Positions 52,601 to 60,836 of a stretch of DNA of 64,000 bases are shown here, piece by piece (within the stretch, counting starts at the first letter, position 1; every line of letters starts with the position of its first letter). The stretch spans positions 32,495 through 96,494 of the forward strand of contig JASBVL010000027.1 in assembly GCA_029961075.1 (NCBI GenBank). The letters run 5' to 3'. This stretch comes from Sphaerobacter sp. GTDB lineage: Bacteria > Chloroflexota > Chloroflexia > Thermomicrobiales > Thermomicrobiaceae. The position numbers were made by a program, and so were the translations under genes. Under the pieces are notes generated by a model. The model did no database searches. It saw only the letters and a list, made by a program, of their open reading frames with translations, and was not told where the DNA came from.

Positions 52601-53494
52601 GCGGAGGGCACCGTGTGGCTGCGCTATCAGGCCGCCGACGCCGCCGGCAACACCGAGGCGTCCGGCACGGTCGCGCTCCGGATCGACGCCACCCCACCGG
52701 TCATCACCTGCGAGGAGCCGGATGCTCCCTGGTACCGGGAGGGCGCCGCTGTGGCTTGCACGGCCGCGGATGGCGGTTCCGGCCTGCGAGACCCCCGCGA
52801 TGCGCACTTCGTCCTGCCGGTGGCGCCGCCGGAGTCGTCGCCGGCGCTCGCCAGTGCCACGCGCACGGTCTGCGACGTGGCCGGAAACTGCGCCACGGCT
52901 GGCCCGGTCCACCTGCCGGTGGACGATGCCGCGCCGGCGATCCAGATCACTGCGCCCGCGGGCACCTACCTGCTCAACCAGGAGGTCGTGGCCGACTACG
53001 CGTGCCACGACGATGCCTCCGGCGTGGTCGCCTGCGACGGCGCGGCGCCGCCGGGTGCGCGCATCGACACGGGCCGGGTCGGGGCGCACACCTTCACCGT
53101 GACCGCGCGCGACGCCGCCGGGCACGTCGCCAGCCGAACGGCGACCTACCAGGTGCGGTATGGTGTGCAGGTGTTGGGGCAGGCGCAGCGGGGTCCGCTG
53201 GTCTGGCTCCGGCTGCGCCTGGTCGACGCGGCCGGGGCCAACCAGTCGGCGGTGACCCACCGCCTGCGTCCGGTCGGGCTGACCGTGGCCGGCAGCGATG
53301 CGCTGACCCGGCGCCCCGTCGTCCGCCTGGTCTACGTCGGGCCGCGCGGGCAGCCGGGGGAGTACCTGGCGCTGGTCACTGCCTGGCGGCTGCCGCCGGG
53401 AGCGCACACGGTCTGGTTCACGGTCGACGACGACCCGGTGCCGTACGGTGTCGCGGTCAGCGTGAGCCGGCCCAGGTGGCGCTGGCCGTGGTGA
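49700..53494 (+). CDS. Large secreted kelch-propeller and Ig/OmpL47-like repeat protein
   Basis: 1264 aa, exported through a signal peptide (LCGVLAVWLVCLNLAGLPMATAA, cleavage near residue 31). Six kelch blades follow (RIYAIGG, RIYALGG, RIYVFGG, RIYVIGG, RIYVVGG, VLYAVGG; about residues 45-330), enough for one propeller. After this come about nine Ig-like modules: OmpL47-type ones at about residues 340-420 and 915-995 (SATDAGAGVQQTRYQVDEGAW), and a Cys-containing type (VFTCADATSGVAACPPPV, AVDAAGNTATATVSGI, HVDRTPP) repeated in between. The C terminus is PRWRWPW, with no sortase signal. It is probably a surface adhesin or polysaccharide-binding protein. GTG 49700 follows GGGGAGGGG; ATG 49622 is a longer alternative. 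Confidence 0.82.
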   Translation: MTGRGGALCGVLAVWLVCLNLAGLPMATAAEPAWERIAPLPSGRGHLGVVSDAAGRIYAIGGQTGSTSETAVGTVERYDPGVNAWAALAPLRTARRSLGVARAGDGRIYALGGVDAAAQALGLVEVYDPVADRWDTVDAPLGTPRGNPAVATGHDGRIYVFGGRQTQPSPATLNTVEVFDPAGPSWSPAAPMPVPRWDAAATTGPDGRIYVIGGKGTGSERLQRVDIYDPRTDTWSPGPPLPKARGLLGAATGADGRIYVVGGEEQSGPVRSVLALDVGGATWVEVAPLAVARRALGVAATPGGVLYAVGGMNGSNQPVPATERYAPVPVGDGTPPVTDAALSGPSGAAGWFTGPVTVTLSATDAGAGVQQTRYQVDEGAWQTYTAPVTLAGDGTHTVAFASTDRAGNVEATQRREVRIDGTPPEIAGAPDRPPGAHGWYRAAVDIVFTCADATSGVAACPPPVTIDAEGRDQSAQGVAVDAAGNTATATVSGIHVDRTPPAITVELRGPDGAAVAPNAAGWFARPVTAVFSCADALSGMADCPISRVFGDGAGQIAEGVATDRAGNTARAAVAGINVDTVPPVVAVAYQDLDGNPVAPVAGWYPGPLRLVFTCRDDGSGVRVCPADRTLGAGADQQVSDAAEDAAGNRTSVELTDINVAGPAPSITYTLVDAQGQPLAPGPAGWYDRPVTVVFTCSGGTGGLTTCGPDQTLGEGAAQVVTGAAIDAAGNRAEVSVGPISVDLTPPVLDCQPPAADAWYADNVAVPCTARDDGAGLAEPDGDAAFSLRTAVPADEETAAAPSDARTVCDRVGQCAAAGPYRFAVDRRAPTLTAALVAGDAPYTPGAWTNQPVTVSFTCADQGAGVAPGSVTAPVTLSGEGAGQAVVGACTDRAGHRASLTVAGINIDQTAPQTTATLAGAPGDDGWYRGPVTVTLAATDAGGAGLAGISYQLDGGPAQPYHEPLRVEAEGTVWLRYQAADAAGNTEASGTVALRIDATPPVITCEEPDAPWYREGAAVACTAADGGSGLRDPRDAHFVLPVAPPESSPALASATRTVCDVAGNCATAGPVHLPVDDAAPAIQITAPAGTYLLNQEVVADYACHDDASGVVACDGAAPPGARIDTGRVGAHTFTVTARDAAGHVASRTATYQVRYGVQVLGQAQRGPLVWLRLRLVDAAGANQSAVTHRLRPVGLTVAGSDALTRRPVVRLVYVGPRGQPGEYLALVTAWRLPPGAHTVWFTVDDDPVPYGVAVSVSRPRWRWPW

Positions 53495-53509
53495 GCCACG
53501 GCCAGCGCC
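53478..53509. terminator. 14-bp hairpin with the stop codon in its loop
   Basis: GGCGCTGGCCGTGG (53478-53491) and CCACGGCCAGCGCC (53496-53509) pair perfectly; the 4-nt loop TGAG contains the kelch gene's TGA stop (53492-53494). It lies between convergent genes and lacks a T-run, so it may act in both directions. Confidence 0.6.
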
Positions 53510-53542
53510 GAGTCGGCTGTGCGGTGGGCGTGACCCCGAGCC

Positions 53543-54715
53543 TCAGCGTTTCTGGCCGGCCGAGCGCGCGCCGCGGAACGCCCGGCCGACGTGGGCGCGG
53601 CTCAGGATGACCGCGATGACCCCGAAGGTGATGTAGACGATCGACATCTCGACCCGGATGTCGGGCCAGATGAGCTGCGTCATGAAGAGGCCGAAGAGCA
53701 TACCGGCGCCGGCCAGCGACAGCCGGAGGTCGAGCAGCAGCAGGACGGCGAAGAGCGACTGCGCCGCGGTGAGCAGGATCTCGTGCTGCTGCCGGCCGTC
53801 GAGCGGCAGCGCTCCCACGCGGCCCAGGCCGACGGAGTAGATCATCGGCAGCATGGCGACCAGCAGGGTCCACTGGTTGATCTTCGAGGAGACGAGCGCG
53901 CCCAGGGCCGCGGTGGCCGCGCCGCGCCAGGCGAAGATGCTGACCACCACGAACTCCGGCGCCTCCGAGGCCAGCGGCGCCAGCCACTGCACCAGGAGGA
54001 ACTCGTCCACCCCGATCTGGGTGCCGGTCTCGATCAGGGCGTGCGCGAACGGCTCGGCCACCAGGAGGATCGCGCCCGCCGCGAGCAGTCCCATCACCGC
54101 CGTGACGATCCGGCGGGTGCGGGTCGGCAGGGCTCCGATCTGCGCCGCCGGGCCGACCAGGTGCGGCTCCTCGGCCGGCAGGCGGGCCAGCCGCCAGACG
54201 TAGACGCCGAAGACCGCGATCAGGATGACGCCGTCGATGAGCGAGAGGGAGCCCTTGAACGGCAGCACGAAGGCGTACACGGTCGCCGCCAGCAGCGCGA
54301 CCAGCTCCAGCCCGTGCTCCGGCTCCAGGACCACCTGCGTCTTCCGGGTCCGCAGCCAGACGAGCGCGACCACCAGCGGCCAGGCGACACCGATGAGCAG
54401 TCGGTTAGCGCCCGTCATGTTGGCGATGGCGTAGTGGGCGTAGCTCGGGTCCTTCGCCGCGAGCCAGGCGAAGGTGGCATCCACGATGTACTCAGGCAGG
54501 ATCGCGATGAGGGCGAGCAGCGCCAGGGCCAGGCCCTGCGACACGTCGAGCTGGATGACCTCGGCGGCCCAGGAGAGCAGGAACGCGGCGCCAACGATGG
54601 CGATGCCGAGGAGGAGCGCTGCGACCGGCGGCGAGGCGTGGAAGGCCCCTAACTCGAGCACGACGCCCGGCACGATCGCCAGGACCGCGAGGGCGAGTGG
54701 ATACCATTTCCCCAT
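53543..54715 (-). CDS. Sodium/calcium (CAX-type) exchanger family membrane protein
   Basis: 390 aa with about eleven membrane helices. The two inverted alpha-repeats of the cation/Ca2+ exchanger superfamily are visible: LLALIAILPEYIVDATFAW with NMTGANRLLIG, and LAPLASEAPEFVVVSIFAW with LVSSKINQWTLLV; the acidic residues in ILPEY and EAPEF are the ion ligands. It exchanges a divalent cation, probably Ca2+, for Na+ or H+ across the cytoplasmic membrane. GGAGGAG precedes ATG 54715. Monocistronic, convergent with the kelch gene. Confidence 0.9.
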   Translation of the reverse strand: MGKWYPLALAVLAIVPGVVLELGAFHASPPVAALLLGIAIVGAAFLLSWAAEVIQLDVSQGLALALLALIAILPEYIVDATFAWLAAKDPSYAHYAIANMTGANRLLIGVAWPLVVALVWLRTRKTQVVLEPEHGLELVALLAATVYAFVLPFKGSLSLIDGVILIAVFGVYVWRLARLPAEEPHLVGPAAQIGALPTRTRRIVTAVMGLLAAGAILLVAEPFAHALIETGTQIGVDEFLLVQWLAPLASEAPEFVVVSIFAWRGAATAALGALVSSKINQWTLLVAMLPMIYSVGLGRVGALPLDGRQQHEILLTAAQSLFAVLLLLDLRLSLAGAGMLFGLFMTQLIWPDIRVEMSIVYITFGVIAVILSRAHVGRAFRGARSAGQKR

Positions 54716-54859
54716 CTATGGCGTCTCCTCCTGCACTGCTCATGGCCGCTCGCGCGGCGCGCCGGGTGAGAGCGTACCCGCTGCGTGCCACGGCCAACAA
54801 TGTCTTCGCCGCACACCTGGCCGGCCACCGCTGATCCTGTGCCACGCGAGCGCGGCAGG

Positions 54860-55501
54860 TCAGCCCGCCGCCTCTTCGCCGCACGGCACATTGCTGTAGC
54901 CGGAGCGGAACGGCGCGACCGCCTCGGCGTCCGGATCGAACCGGTGGCGCACGATGCAGCCGGCGTCGTTGCCCAGCAGGTGGATCGAGATCGACGGCTC
55001 GCTCGAGGTGGTGGTCACGCTGTGGATGTCGTCGGTCGGCGGCAGGAGCGTGTAGAACTCACCGGCCCGCAGCGGCCGCTCGTCGATCAGCTCCAGCTTC
55101 GCCAGCCCGGCGTCGTAGTCGGTGGCGATCGGGGAATACACCCGCTCGATCTGCTCGCCCCGGTAGAGGCCGACCAGCCCCCAGGCGAGGTGATCGTGGA
55201 CCGGGGTCGTGGAGCCGGCCGGGATGACGAGCGAGAAGAGGGTCAGCGATCGGTCGGCGGAGCGATAGAGGAGGTACTGGCCGATGCCACCCCCCATACC
55301 GCTCGCCTCGTAGGGCCGGGCGAACTCGTCCGGCAGCCAGCCATCGGCCTGGAGCAGGCGGCTGAAGGCCGGGCGAAGCCGCTCGACGAGCCGCGCCGGG
55401 TCGGGCTCGGCGGCGCGAGCCGCCTCGACGGCCGCGATGAACGCCCGCACGGCGGGGGCGTCGACGTAGTACTCACCATCGGCGGCAACGTTGGGTGTCA
55501 T
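54860..55501 (-). CDS. Cupin, cysteine dioxygenase-like
   Basis: 213 aa. A double-stranded beta-helix: LTLFSLVIPAGSTTPVHDHLAWGLVGLYRGEQIER contains the HxH(x)E-type metal motif, and DDIHSVTTTSSEPSISIHLLGND the second His. These match the predicted metal-dependent cysteine-dioxygenase-type family often annotated as cupin or DUF1637-like. It presumably oxidises a thiol with Fe and O2; the substrate is unknown. The C terminus GYSNVPCGEEAAG is not conserved. ATG 55501 is followed at once by conserved sequence. Confidence 0.82.
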   Translation of the reverse strand: MTPNVAADGEYYVDAPAVRAFIAAVEAARAAEPDPARLVERLRPAFSRLLQADGWLPDEFARPYEASGMGGGIGQYLLYRSADRSLTLFSLVIPAGSTTPVHDHLAWGLVGLYRGEQIERVYSPIATDYDAGLAKLELIDERPLRAGEFYTLLPPTDDIHSVTTTSSEPSISIHLLGNDAGCIVRHRFDPDAEAVAPFRSGYSNVPCGEEAAG

Positions 55502-55804
55502 GGCAGGGTACTCCCTCTCGCGTCGACAGCTGGGTGCTGGCTCATCCGTGTCAGAGCCTACGGCACGACGCGGCCGAGCGCAATGCGCGGTCGCCGGCGT
55601 ACCGCCCTGACCACGGGTACGTCCCGAGCCGCTCCGTCTGCGGCGCCGATCGGGTGCATCCGCGCGGTGCGTGGGCCCCGTCGTGTGGCGGACGGTCCCT
55701 GGTTGCCGGTCGCGTCGCCGGCCGTTGGCCGCTGGCCAGCAGGGCCGGGGTGGTGTGTACCGCGTTTCCGCTACCCCCGGGAACGCAGCCGCGCCGGGTG
55801 CGGG
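55502..55804. other. Intergenic region, nothing recognised
   Basis: These 303 bp between the cupin start and the end of the YbjQ-type gene contain no coding frame with plausible composition, no copy of the repeat families and no obvious hairpin. Promoter hexamers for the cupin gene (minus strand) are not convincing. Confidence 0.4.
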
Positions 55805-56128
55805 TTAGATCTGGACGGCCGTCCCCGAGGCGGTGACCATCAGCATCGCGCCGCCGGCGCCGGTCTGGATCGTCTCATAGTCGATATCGATGCCGACGAT
55901 CGCATTGGCGCCGAGCGCCCGCGCCGCGTCCGCCATCTCCTCCAGCGCCGTCTCCCGCGCCCGCCGCAGCTCCTCCTCGTAGGCACCGGCGCGCCCGCCG
56001 ACGATGTCGCGGATGCCCGCGAAGAGGTCGCGGAAGAGGTTGGCGCCTAGGATCGCCTCGCCGGCGACGACGCCGAGGTACGCGCGGACCGGTTGACCCT
56101 CGACGGTGGGGGTGGTGGTCAGGATCAC
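55805..56128 (-). CDS. YbjQ/UPF0145-family protein
   Basis: 107 aa, the family's standard length. [84 protein letters not shown] matches the YbjQ pattern from end to end ([10 protein letters not shown] and [12 protein letters not shown] are diagnostic). Members form pentameric rings and have been called heavy-metal-binding domains, but the function is unsettled. The start is GTG 56128 with GAGGAGTGAG upstream. Confidence 0.92.
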   Translation of the reverse strand: MILTTTPTVEGQPVRAYLGVVAGEAILGANLFRDLFAGIRDIVGGRAGAYEEELRRARETALEEMADAARALGANAIVGIDIDYETIQTGAGGAMLMVTASGTAVQI

Positions 56129-56219
56129 GTCTCACTCCTCTGACTAAACGGCGGTGGTCGCACGGCGGGCCCGGCCTCGGCCCGCCCGCCTGATAGTACC
56201 ACCGACCGCCGGGGGCAAA

Positions 56220-56415
56220 CGCTTCCCCGCGGCGCGCCGGCGTCCCCGCCGGCGCTCGTTGCACCCCACCGGGAGCCCTGGCATCCCGCTGACGTGCTCA
56301 CGGTTCCCGGACGAGGGGACGGACCCATCAGGAGCGCCGGCGTCCCCGCGGGCTCTCGTGATGCGCCTGGTTCGCGCGGGAACGCAAGCCGGCGAGGACG
56401 CCGGCGCTCCGACGA
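56220..56415. repeat. GCCGGCGTCC family repeats beside the CRISPR array
   Basis: Units of the form GCGCCGGCGTCCCCGCCGGC, GCGCCGGCGTCCCCGCGGGC and the inverted GCCGGCGAGGACGCCGGCGC occur near 56230-56255, 56334-56355 and 56387-56408. These are short inverted repeats, a dispersed family also present at 43306-43340, and run up to the degenerate first CRISPR repeat. Confidence 0.55.
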
Positions 56416-56418
56416 CCG

Positions 56419-56998
56419 CCGTCCACCCTCACGCGCGTGGGGACGATGCCAGCGTCACGCTCGGGTCGGTCCGCTGCCGCGGTTCACCCCCACGCGCGTG
56501 GGGACGATGCGCCGCACGAGGTCGAGCGTGACCAGCGAGTCCGGTTCACCCCCACGCGCGTGGGGACGATTACTGACCGCGCGCGCATCATGCGTGCCTA
56601 TGCGGTTCACCCCCACGCGCGTGGGGACGATAACCCCGACGAGGAGCCGGTCGTGCGGATGATCGGTTCACCCCCACGCGCGCGGGGACGATGCCGTTAC
56701 GGTAGCCCGGTAGCGCCGCTGGTACGGTTCACCCCCACGCGCGTGGGGACGATCGCGTGGCCCGCCAGGGGCGTAACCCGCTGCGCGGTTCACCCCCACG
56801 CGCGTGGGGACGATCGCAGGGGTGGGCCGGCGACTGGGAACAGCGGCGGCTCACCCCCACGCGCGTGGGGACGATCTGTCTGCCGGTAGCCGGGCGCTCA
56901 CCCGCCACGGTTCACCCCCACGCGCGTGGGGACGATGCTGGGGCCGGGGCCAGACACGGGGCCGGTGACCGGTTCACCCCCACGCGCGTGGGGACGAT
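56419..56998 (-). CRISPR. CRISPR array, type I-E-like repeat, 10 repeats and 9 spacers
   Basis: Repeats of 29 bp start at 56419 (3 mismatches, degenerate), 56480, 56542, 56603, 56664 (1 mismatch), 56725, 56786, 56847 (1 mismatch), 56908 and 56970. Spacers are 32 nt, except 33 nt at 56509-56541 and 56937-56969. On the plus strand the repeat begins CGGTTCACCC and ends GTGGGGACGAT; on the minus strand it ends GTGAACCG and contains a CCCCACGCGCGTGGGG palindrome, the pattern of type I-E repeats. The most degenerate repeat is at the left, so the array is probably transcribed leftwards (minus strand), with the leader right of 56998. No cas gene is in the window. Spacer origins were not searched. Confidence 0.95.
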
Positions 56999-57090
56999 AC
57001 TTCCGAAAACCGCGTCCCGATGCGATTCGGCTCCCCAAAAACCCCCGGAAGTGTCAACCGCTCACTGCGCCCACTCTAGCACAGCGCGGC
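56999..57090 (-). promoter_or_regulatory. Probable CRISPR leader
   Basis: This is the sequence adjoining the intact end of the array and is less G+C-rich than its surroundings, with A-runs (CGAAAACC, CCCAAAAACCC). Minus-strand TTGACA (57057-57052) is a consensus -35 about 50 bp from the first repeat; a matching -10 is not obvious. Confidence 0.45.
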
Positions 57091-57156
57091 GGAGCGCGCA
57101 CCGCTCGGTGCCCGCCCCCCGGTGGACGGGATGTCTGCCCTGGGCCACAATAGCCC

Positions 57157-57162
57157 TATGAT
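57157..57162 (+). promoter_or_regulatory. -10 element of the aminotransferase gene
   Basis: TATGAT (57157-57162) lies 30 bp before ATG 57192; no good -35. The transcript would begin near 57169 with a leader of about 23 nt that includes AGGGACAGGG. Confidence 0.4.
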
Positions 57163-57191
57163 GGTGACTGGACACGAAGGGACAGGGTGCG

Positions 57192-58562
57192 ATGGCTCAC
57201 GCGAGCGCGATGCGGACGGACTGGGACACCGCCGACCTCGTCCGTAAGGACAAGGCGCATATGCTCCATCCGGTCTCCAACCTGCGCCAGCTCCAGGAGT
57301 ACGGCCCCCTCGTCCTGGCGCGCGGCGAGGGGGTCTACCTCTGGGACACGGATGGCAAGCGGTATATCGACGCCTTCGCCGGGCTGTGGAACGTGAACGT
57401 CGGGCACGGGCGGCGTGAGCTGGCCGAGGTGATGCGGGAGCAGGGGGAGCGCCTGGCCTTCAGCCCCACCTTCTTCGGCCTCGCCACCCCGCCGGTGATC
57501 GAGCTGGCCGCCACGCTGGCGAGCCTCTTCCCGGGCGACCTGAACTACTTCAACTTCACCTCGGGCGGCGCCGAGTCGAACGAGACGGCCATCAAGATCG
57601 CGCGCTACTACTGGGCGCTGCGCGGCAAGCCGGAGAAGGTCAAGATCCTCTCCCGCATGATGGCCTACCACGGCATCGCTATGGGTGCGCTGGCCGCCAC
57701 CGGCATGCCCGCCTACTGGGAGGACTTCGGCCCGCGCACCCCCGGCTTCATCCACCTCACCGCTCCCTACTACTACCGCAACGGTGAGGGGATGACCGAG
57801 GACGAGTTCGTCGATGCCCTGGTGCGGGAGCTGGAGGAGACGATCGCGCGGGAGGGCGCCGACACCATCGCCGCCTTCATCGGCGAGCCGGTGCAGGGGG
57901 CGGGCGGTGTCGTCGTGCCGCCGGACCGCTACTGGCCCGCCGTCGCCGAGGTGCTGAAGCGGCACGACATCCTCCTCATCCTCGACGAGGTCATCACCGG
58001 CTTCGGCCGGACCGGCACGATGTTCGGCATGCAGCAGTACGGCGTGACACCTGACATCGCCTCCTTCGCCAAGGGGGTCACCTCCGGCTACGTGCCGCTC
58101 GGCGGCGTCGCCGTCAGCTCGGCCATCTTCGACGTGCTGGCCGAGCCGGATCGCGTCTTCATGCACGGCTTCACCTACTCCGGGCATCCCGTCGCCTGCG
58201 CCGTCGCGCTCCGCAACCTCCAGATCATCGAAGAGGAGAACCTGGCGGCCAACGCCGGGGAGGTCGGCGCCTACATGCTCGGCGAGCTGTCCAGGCTGCT
58301 GGAGCGGCCCTACGTCGGCAACGTCCGCGGCAAGGGGCTGATGATGCTGGTCGAGCTGGTGGCCGACAAGGAGACGAAGGCCCGGCTCGACCCGGCGCAG
58401 AACGTCGGTGGGCGCTTGCAGGCCGCTACGCGCCAGCGCGGCGTCATCGTGCGCTGCGGTCCCGACACCATCGCCATCGCCCCGCCGCTGATCCTGACCA
58501 AGGAGCAAGCGGACACCGTGGTCGAGGCCATCGCCGACTCGCTGACCGAGGTCCTCGGCTAG
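57192..58562 (+). CDS. Class III (omega) aminotransferase
   Basis: 456 aa, PLP enzyme of the omega-amino acid:pyruvate/4-aminobutyrate transaminase group. Motifs are [48 protein letters not shown] (phosphate cup), [47 protein letters not shown] (Asp contacting PLP) and [20 protein letters not shown] with the Schiff-base Lys. The VNVGHGR and [11 protein letters not shown] segments are typical of beta-alanine/omega-amine-type members. Specificity cannot be fixed from sequence. It is cytoplasmic and likely single-gene, next to an EamA exporter on the same strand. Confidence 0.94.
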   Translation: MAHASAMRTDWDTADLVRKDKAHMLHPVSNLRQLQEYGPLVLARGEGVYLWDTDGKRYIDAFAGLWNVNVGHGRRELAEVMREQGERLAFSPTFFGLATPPVIELAATLASLFPGDLNYFNFTSGGAESNETAIKIARYYWALRGKPEKVKILSRMMAYHGIAMGALAATGMPAYWEDFGPRTPGFIHLTAPYYYRNGEGMTEDEFVDALVRELEETIAREGADTIAAFIGEPVQGAGGVVVPPDRYWPAVAEVLKRHDILLILDEVITGFGRTGTMFGMQQYGVTPDIASFAKGVTSGYVPLGGVAVSSAIFDVLAEPDRVFMHGFTYSGHPVACAVALRNLQIIEEENLAANAGEVGAYMLGELSRLLERPYVGNVRGKGLMMLVELVADKETKARLDPAQNVGGRLQAATRQRGVIVRCGPDTIAIAPPLILTKEQADTVVEAIADSLTEVLG

Positions 58563-58699
58563 CGGTGGGCGCTCCCCCGGCGCCGCGCGCCGGGGTATGC
58601 TTGCGGAATCGGGAGTGCCGGGCCTGGGTGCGTCGCATCCGGGCCCGGCACGTGCTACCGGTCGTGCGTGCGCGGGAGCAGCGGGACGGAGACGGGGGT

Positions 58700-59749
58700 A
58701 TGGGCCGCGGGCGGGTGCTGGGCGCGGCGACGGAGAGTGCGCGAGCGCCGGAGGAGGGCCGCGAGAGCGGTGGGCCATCGGCCCGCACGCTCCTGCTCGT
58801 GCACCTCTCACTCCTGTTTGTGGCCCTCTCCTGGGGGTCGAACTTCGTCTCGATGAAGTACCTGCTGCACCGCCTGGACGCCGCCGAGGTGCTGCTGCTG
58901 CGGCTCACCCTGGCCAGCCTCTGCTATGCTGCCTTCCTGCTGCTCTCCGGCCGCGGCTTCGCCCGGGCGAGCCGGGCCGACCGCGGCCAGGTCGTGCTGA
59001 TGGCGCTGCTGGGGGTGACGATCAACACGGCGGCGGTCGCCTTCGGCGCCCAGTTGATCCCGGCGGCGGTCGGCAGCCTGATCGTCACCGGGAACCCGAT
59101 CTTCACCGCCGTCATCGCGCGCGTCCTCGGCCAGGAGACGCTGACCCAGCGCAAGGCGGCCGGCATCGCCGTCGCCTTCTGCGGCTTCCTGGTGGTCCTG
59201 CTCTACGGCGGGCCGGAGGCGCAGTTCAGCGTCCGCAACGCGCTCGGCATCGGCATCACCCTGATCGGCCCGCTCGCCTGGGCCCTCTACACGGTGTTCA
59301 GCAAGCCGCTGCTGGCGCGCTACGAGCCGGTGCAGTTCGCCGGGACGTTGACGATCATCGGCACCATCCCGCTGCTGCCGCTGTTCCTCGCCCGCCCGGG
59401 GCTGGTGCAGGAGGTGACGCGCTTCGGGCCGGCGGACTGGCTGGCCCTCACCACCATGGTCGTCTTCGCGCTCGTCCTCGGCTACGCCTTCTGGTACCGC
59501 GGGCTGCGCGTGCTCAGCCCGACGCAGATCGCGATCTACATCTACCTCGTGCCGGTCTTCGGCACGCTCGAGGCGGGGCTGCTGCTGGGCGAGCGGATCA
59601 CCGCCTACCTGCTGCTCGGCGGGGCGCTGATCCTGCTCGGGGTGATCGTGACCAACACCGCGCCCCGCGGCCCGGTCGGGCATGACGGCCGGTCCCGCGG
59701 CCGGCGTACAATCGACGCGGGGGCATCCAGAGGAGGACACGATGAGTGA
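58700..59749 (+). CDS. DMT superfamily (EamA) transporter
   Basis: 349 aa with ten membrane helices in two EamA halves ([80 protein letters not shown]; second half [24 protein letters not shown] and so on). Such proteins export metabolites or amino acids; the substrate is unknown. A 28-residue hydrophilic N terminus precedes helix one; ATG 58700 follows GGAGACGGGGG. Its end overlaps the moaC start by 8 bp. Confidence 0.9.
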   Translation: MGRGRVLGAATESARAPEEGRESGGPSARTLLLVHLSLLFVALSWGSNFVSMKYLLHRLDAAEVLLLRLTLASLCYAAFLLLSGRGFARASRADRGQVVLMALLGVTINTAAVAFGAQLIPAAVGSLIVTGNPIFTAVIARVLGQETLTQRKAAGIAVAFCGFLVVLLYGGPEAQFSVRNALGIGITLIGPLAWALYTVFSKPLLARYEPVQFAGTLTIIGTIPLLPLFLARPGLVQEVTRFGPADWLALTTMVVFALVLGYAFWYRGLRVLSPTQIAIYIYLVPVFGTLEAGLLLGERITAYLLLGGALILLGVIVTNTAPRGPVGHDGRSRGRRTIDAGASRGGHDE

Positions 59750-60221
59750 GCTGACGCACTTCGACGAGCGCGGCCGGGCGCGCATGGTCGATGTCGGCGA
59801 GAAGGCGGAGACCCACCGCGTCGCCGTGGCGCGGGGCGAGGTGCGCATGCAGCCGGAGACGCTGCGGCTGATCGTCGAGCGCCGCGCCGCCAAAGGGGAC
59901 GTCTTCGCCGTGGCCCAGGTCGCCGCGATCATGGCCGCCAAGAAGACGCACGAGATCATCCCGCTGTGCCACCCGCTGATGCTGACCGCCATCGCGGTCG
60001 ACTTCACGCCGGACGCGGCGCTGGGCGTGGTCGAGATCGAGGCCCGGGTGGAGACGCGGGGCAAGACCGGGGTCGAGATGGAGGCGCTGACGGCGGTGAG
60101 CGCGGCGGCGCTGACGATCTACGACATGGTCAAGGCGGTCGACCGGGGCATGGTCATCGGCGCGATCCGGCTGGAGGAGAAGCGCGGCGGCCGCTCCGGC
60201 CCCTGGCGGCGAGAGGAGTGA
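59742..60221 (+). CDS. moaC: Cyclic pyranopterin monophosphate synthase
   Basis: 159 aa, full length. MoaC closes the pyranopterin ring in molybdenum-cofactor synthesis together with MoaA (not in the window). Diagnostic motifs: [95 protein letters not shown] precedes ATG 59742, inside the end of the EamA gene, so the two are translationally coupled. The product is a soluble hexamer. Confidence 0.96.
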   Translation: MSELTHFDERGRARMVDVGEKAETHRVAVARGEVRMQPETLRLIVERRAAKGDVFAVAQVAAIMAAKKTHEIIPLCHPLMLTAIAVDFTPDAALGVVEIEARVETRGKTGVEMEALTAVSAAALTIYDMVKAVDRGMVIGAIRLEEKRGGRSGPWRREE

Positions 60222-60836
60222 GACCCGCCGTCCTCCACGGCGCATTCGTGTCATCCCTGAGCGCTCCGTCCAGCGTGATATGGCACCGGGGCGGTGCCGC
60301 TCTGCCGGTCTCCGCCCGGGGCGGGGCTTGTCGCGTGGAGCACCGCCCGTGGTGGTCGCCTGGGAGATCGCCGGCGGGCACCAGGCCCGCCCCTACCGGG
60401 ACAACACGACGGCCGCGTGTGGTGGGGGCGGGGCTGGTCCCCGCCCGAAGCGGAGCCGAGCGGGCACACGGCCCGTCCTACCCAAGGTGGGTCCGACGAG
60501 GCGTCGGGCGACGCCAGCGCTCAACACGCCGGGCGGCTCCGTGCGGCACCCGGCCCGCCGCGAGCGGTGGCAGGGCCCGGGACGCGCCGTCGCGATCCCG
60601 TCGACCGCCGCAGGGCAGACGCTTCGACTCAGATGGGGTCGCCCGGCTCGCGCCGGACTCCGCGCAGGATGACAGGAACATGTCTGCCGGGACAGGCTCC
60701 GTGCAGCATGACAACGAAGCGCTGGGCAGGCCCGCCGCTGTGCGCAGGATGACAGCGGGCCGCGCACCCGGCCCGCTGCGGCTGCGCGGCTTGCGCGCAG
60801 CACGGGGGCACGCGAGGGGAGCGGCGCGTAGCCGGG
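60222..60836. repeat. Intergenic repeat cluster
   Basis: No gene is seen in these 615 bp. GTAGGGG-family units lie at about 60373-60400 (complementary form CACCAGGCCCGCCCCTACC) and 60421-60450 (GGGGGCGGGGCTGGTCCCCG). GAAGGATCTC-family fragments appear near 60588-60682 (GACTCCGCGCAGGATGACA) and 60738-60760. This is the longest repeat block in the window. Confidence 0.6.

Noticed and set aside
56437..56889. Open frames running through the CRISPR array
   Set aside because: They translate the repeat itself (recurring HPHARGDD/TPTRVGT units) and have no independent start or homology.
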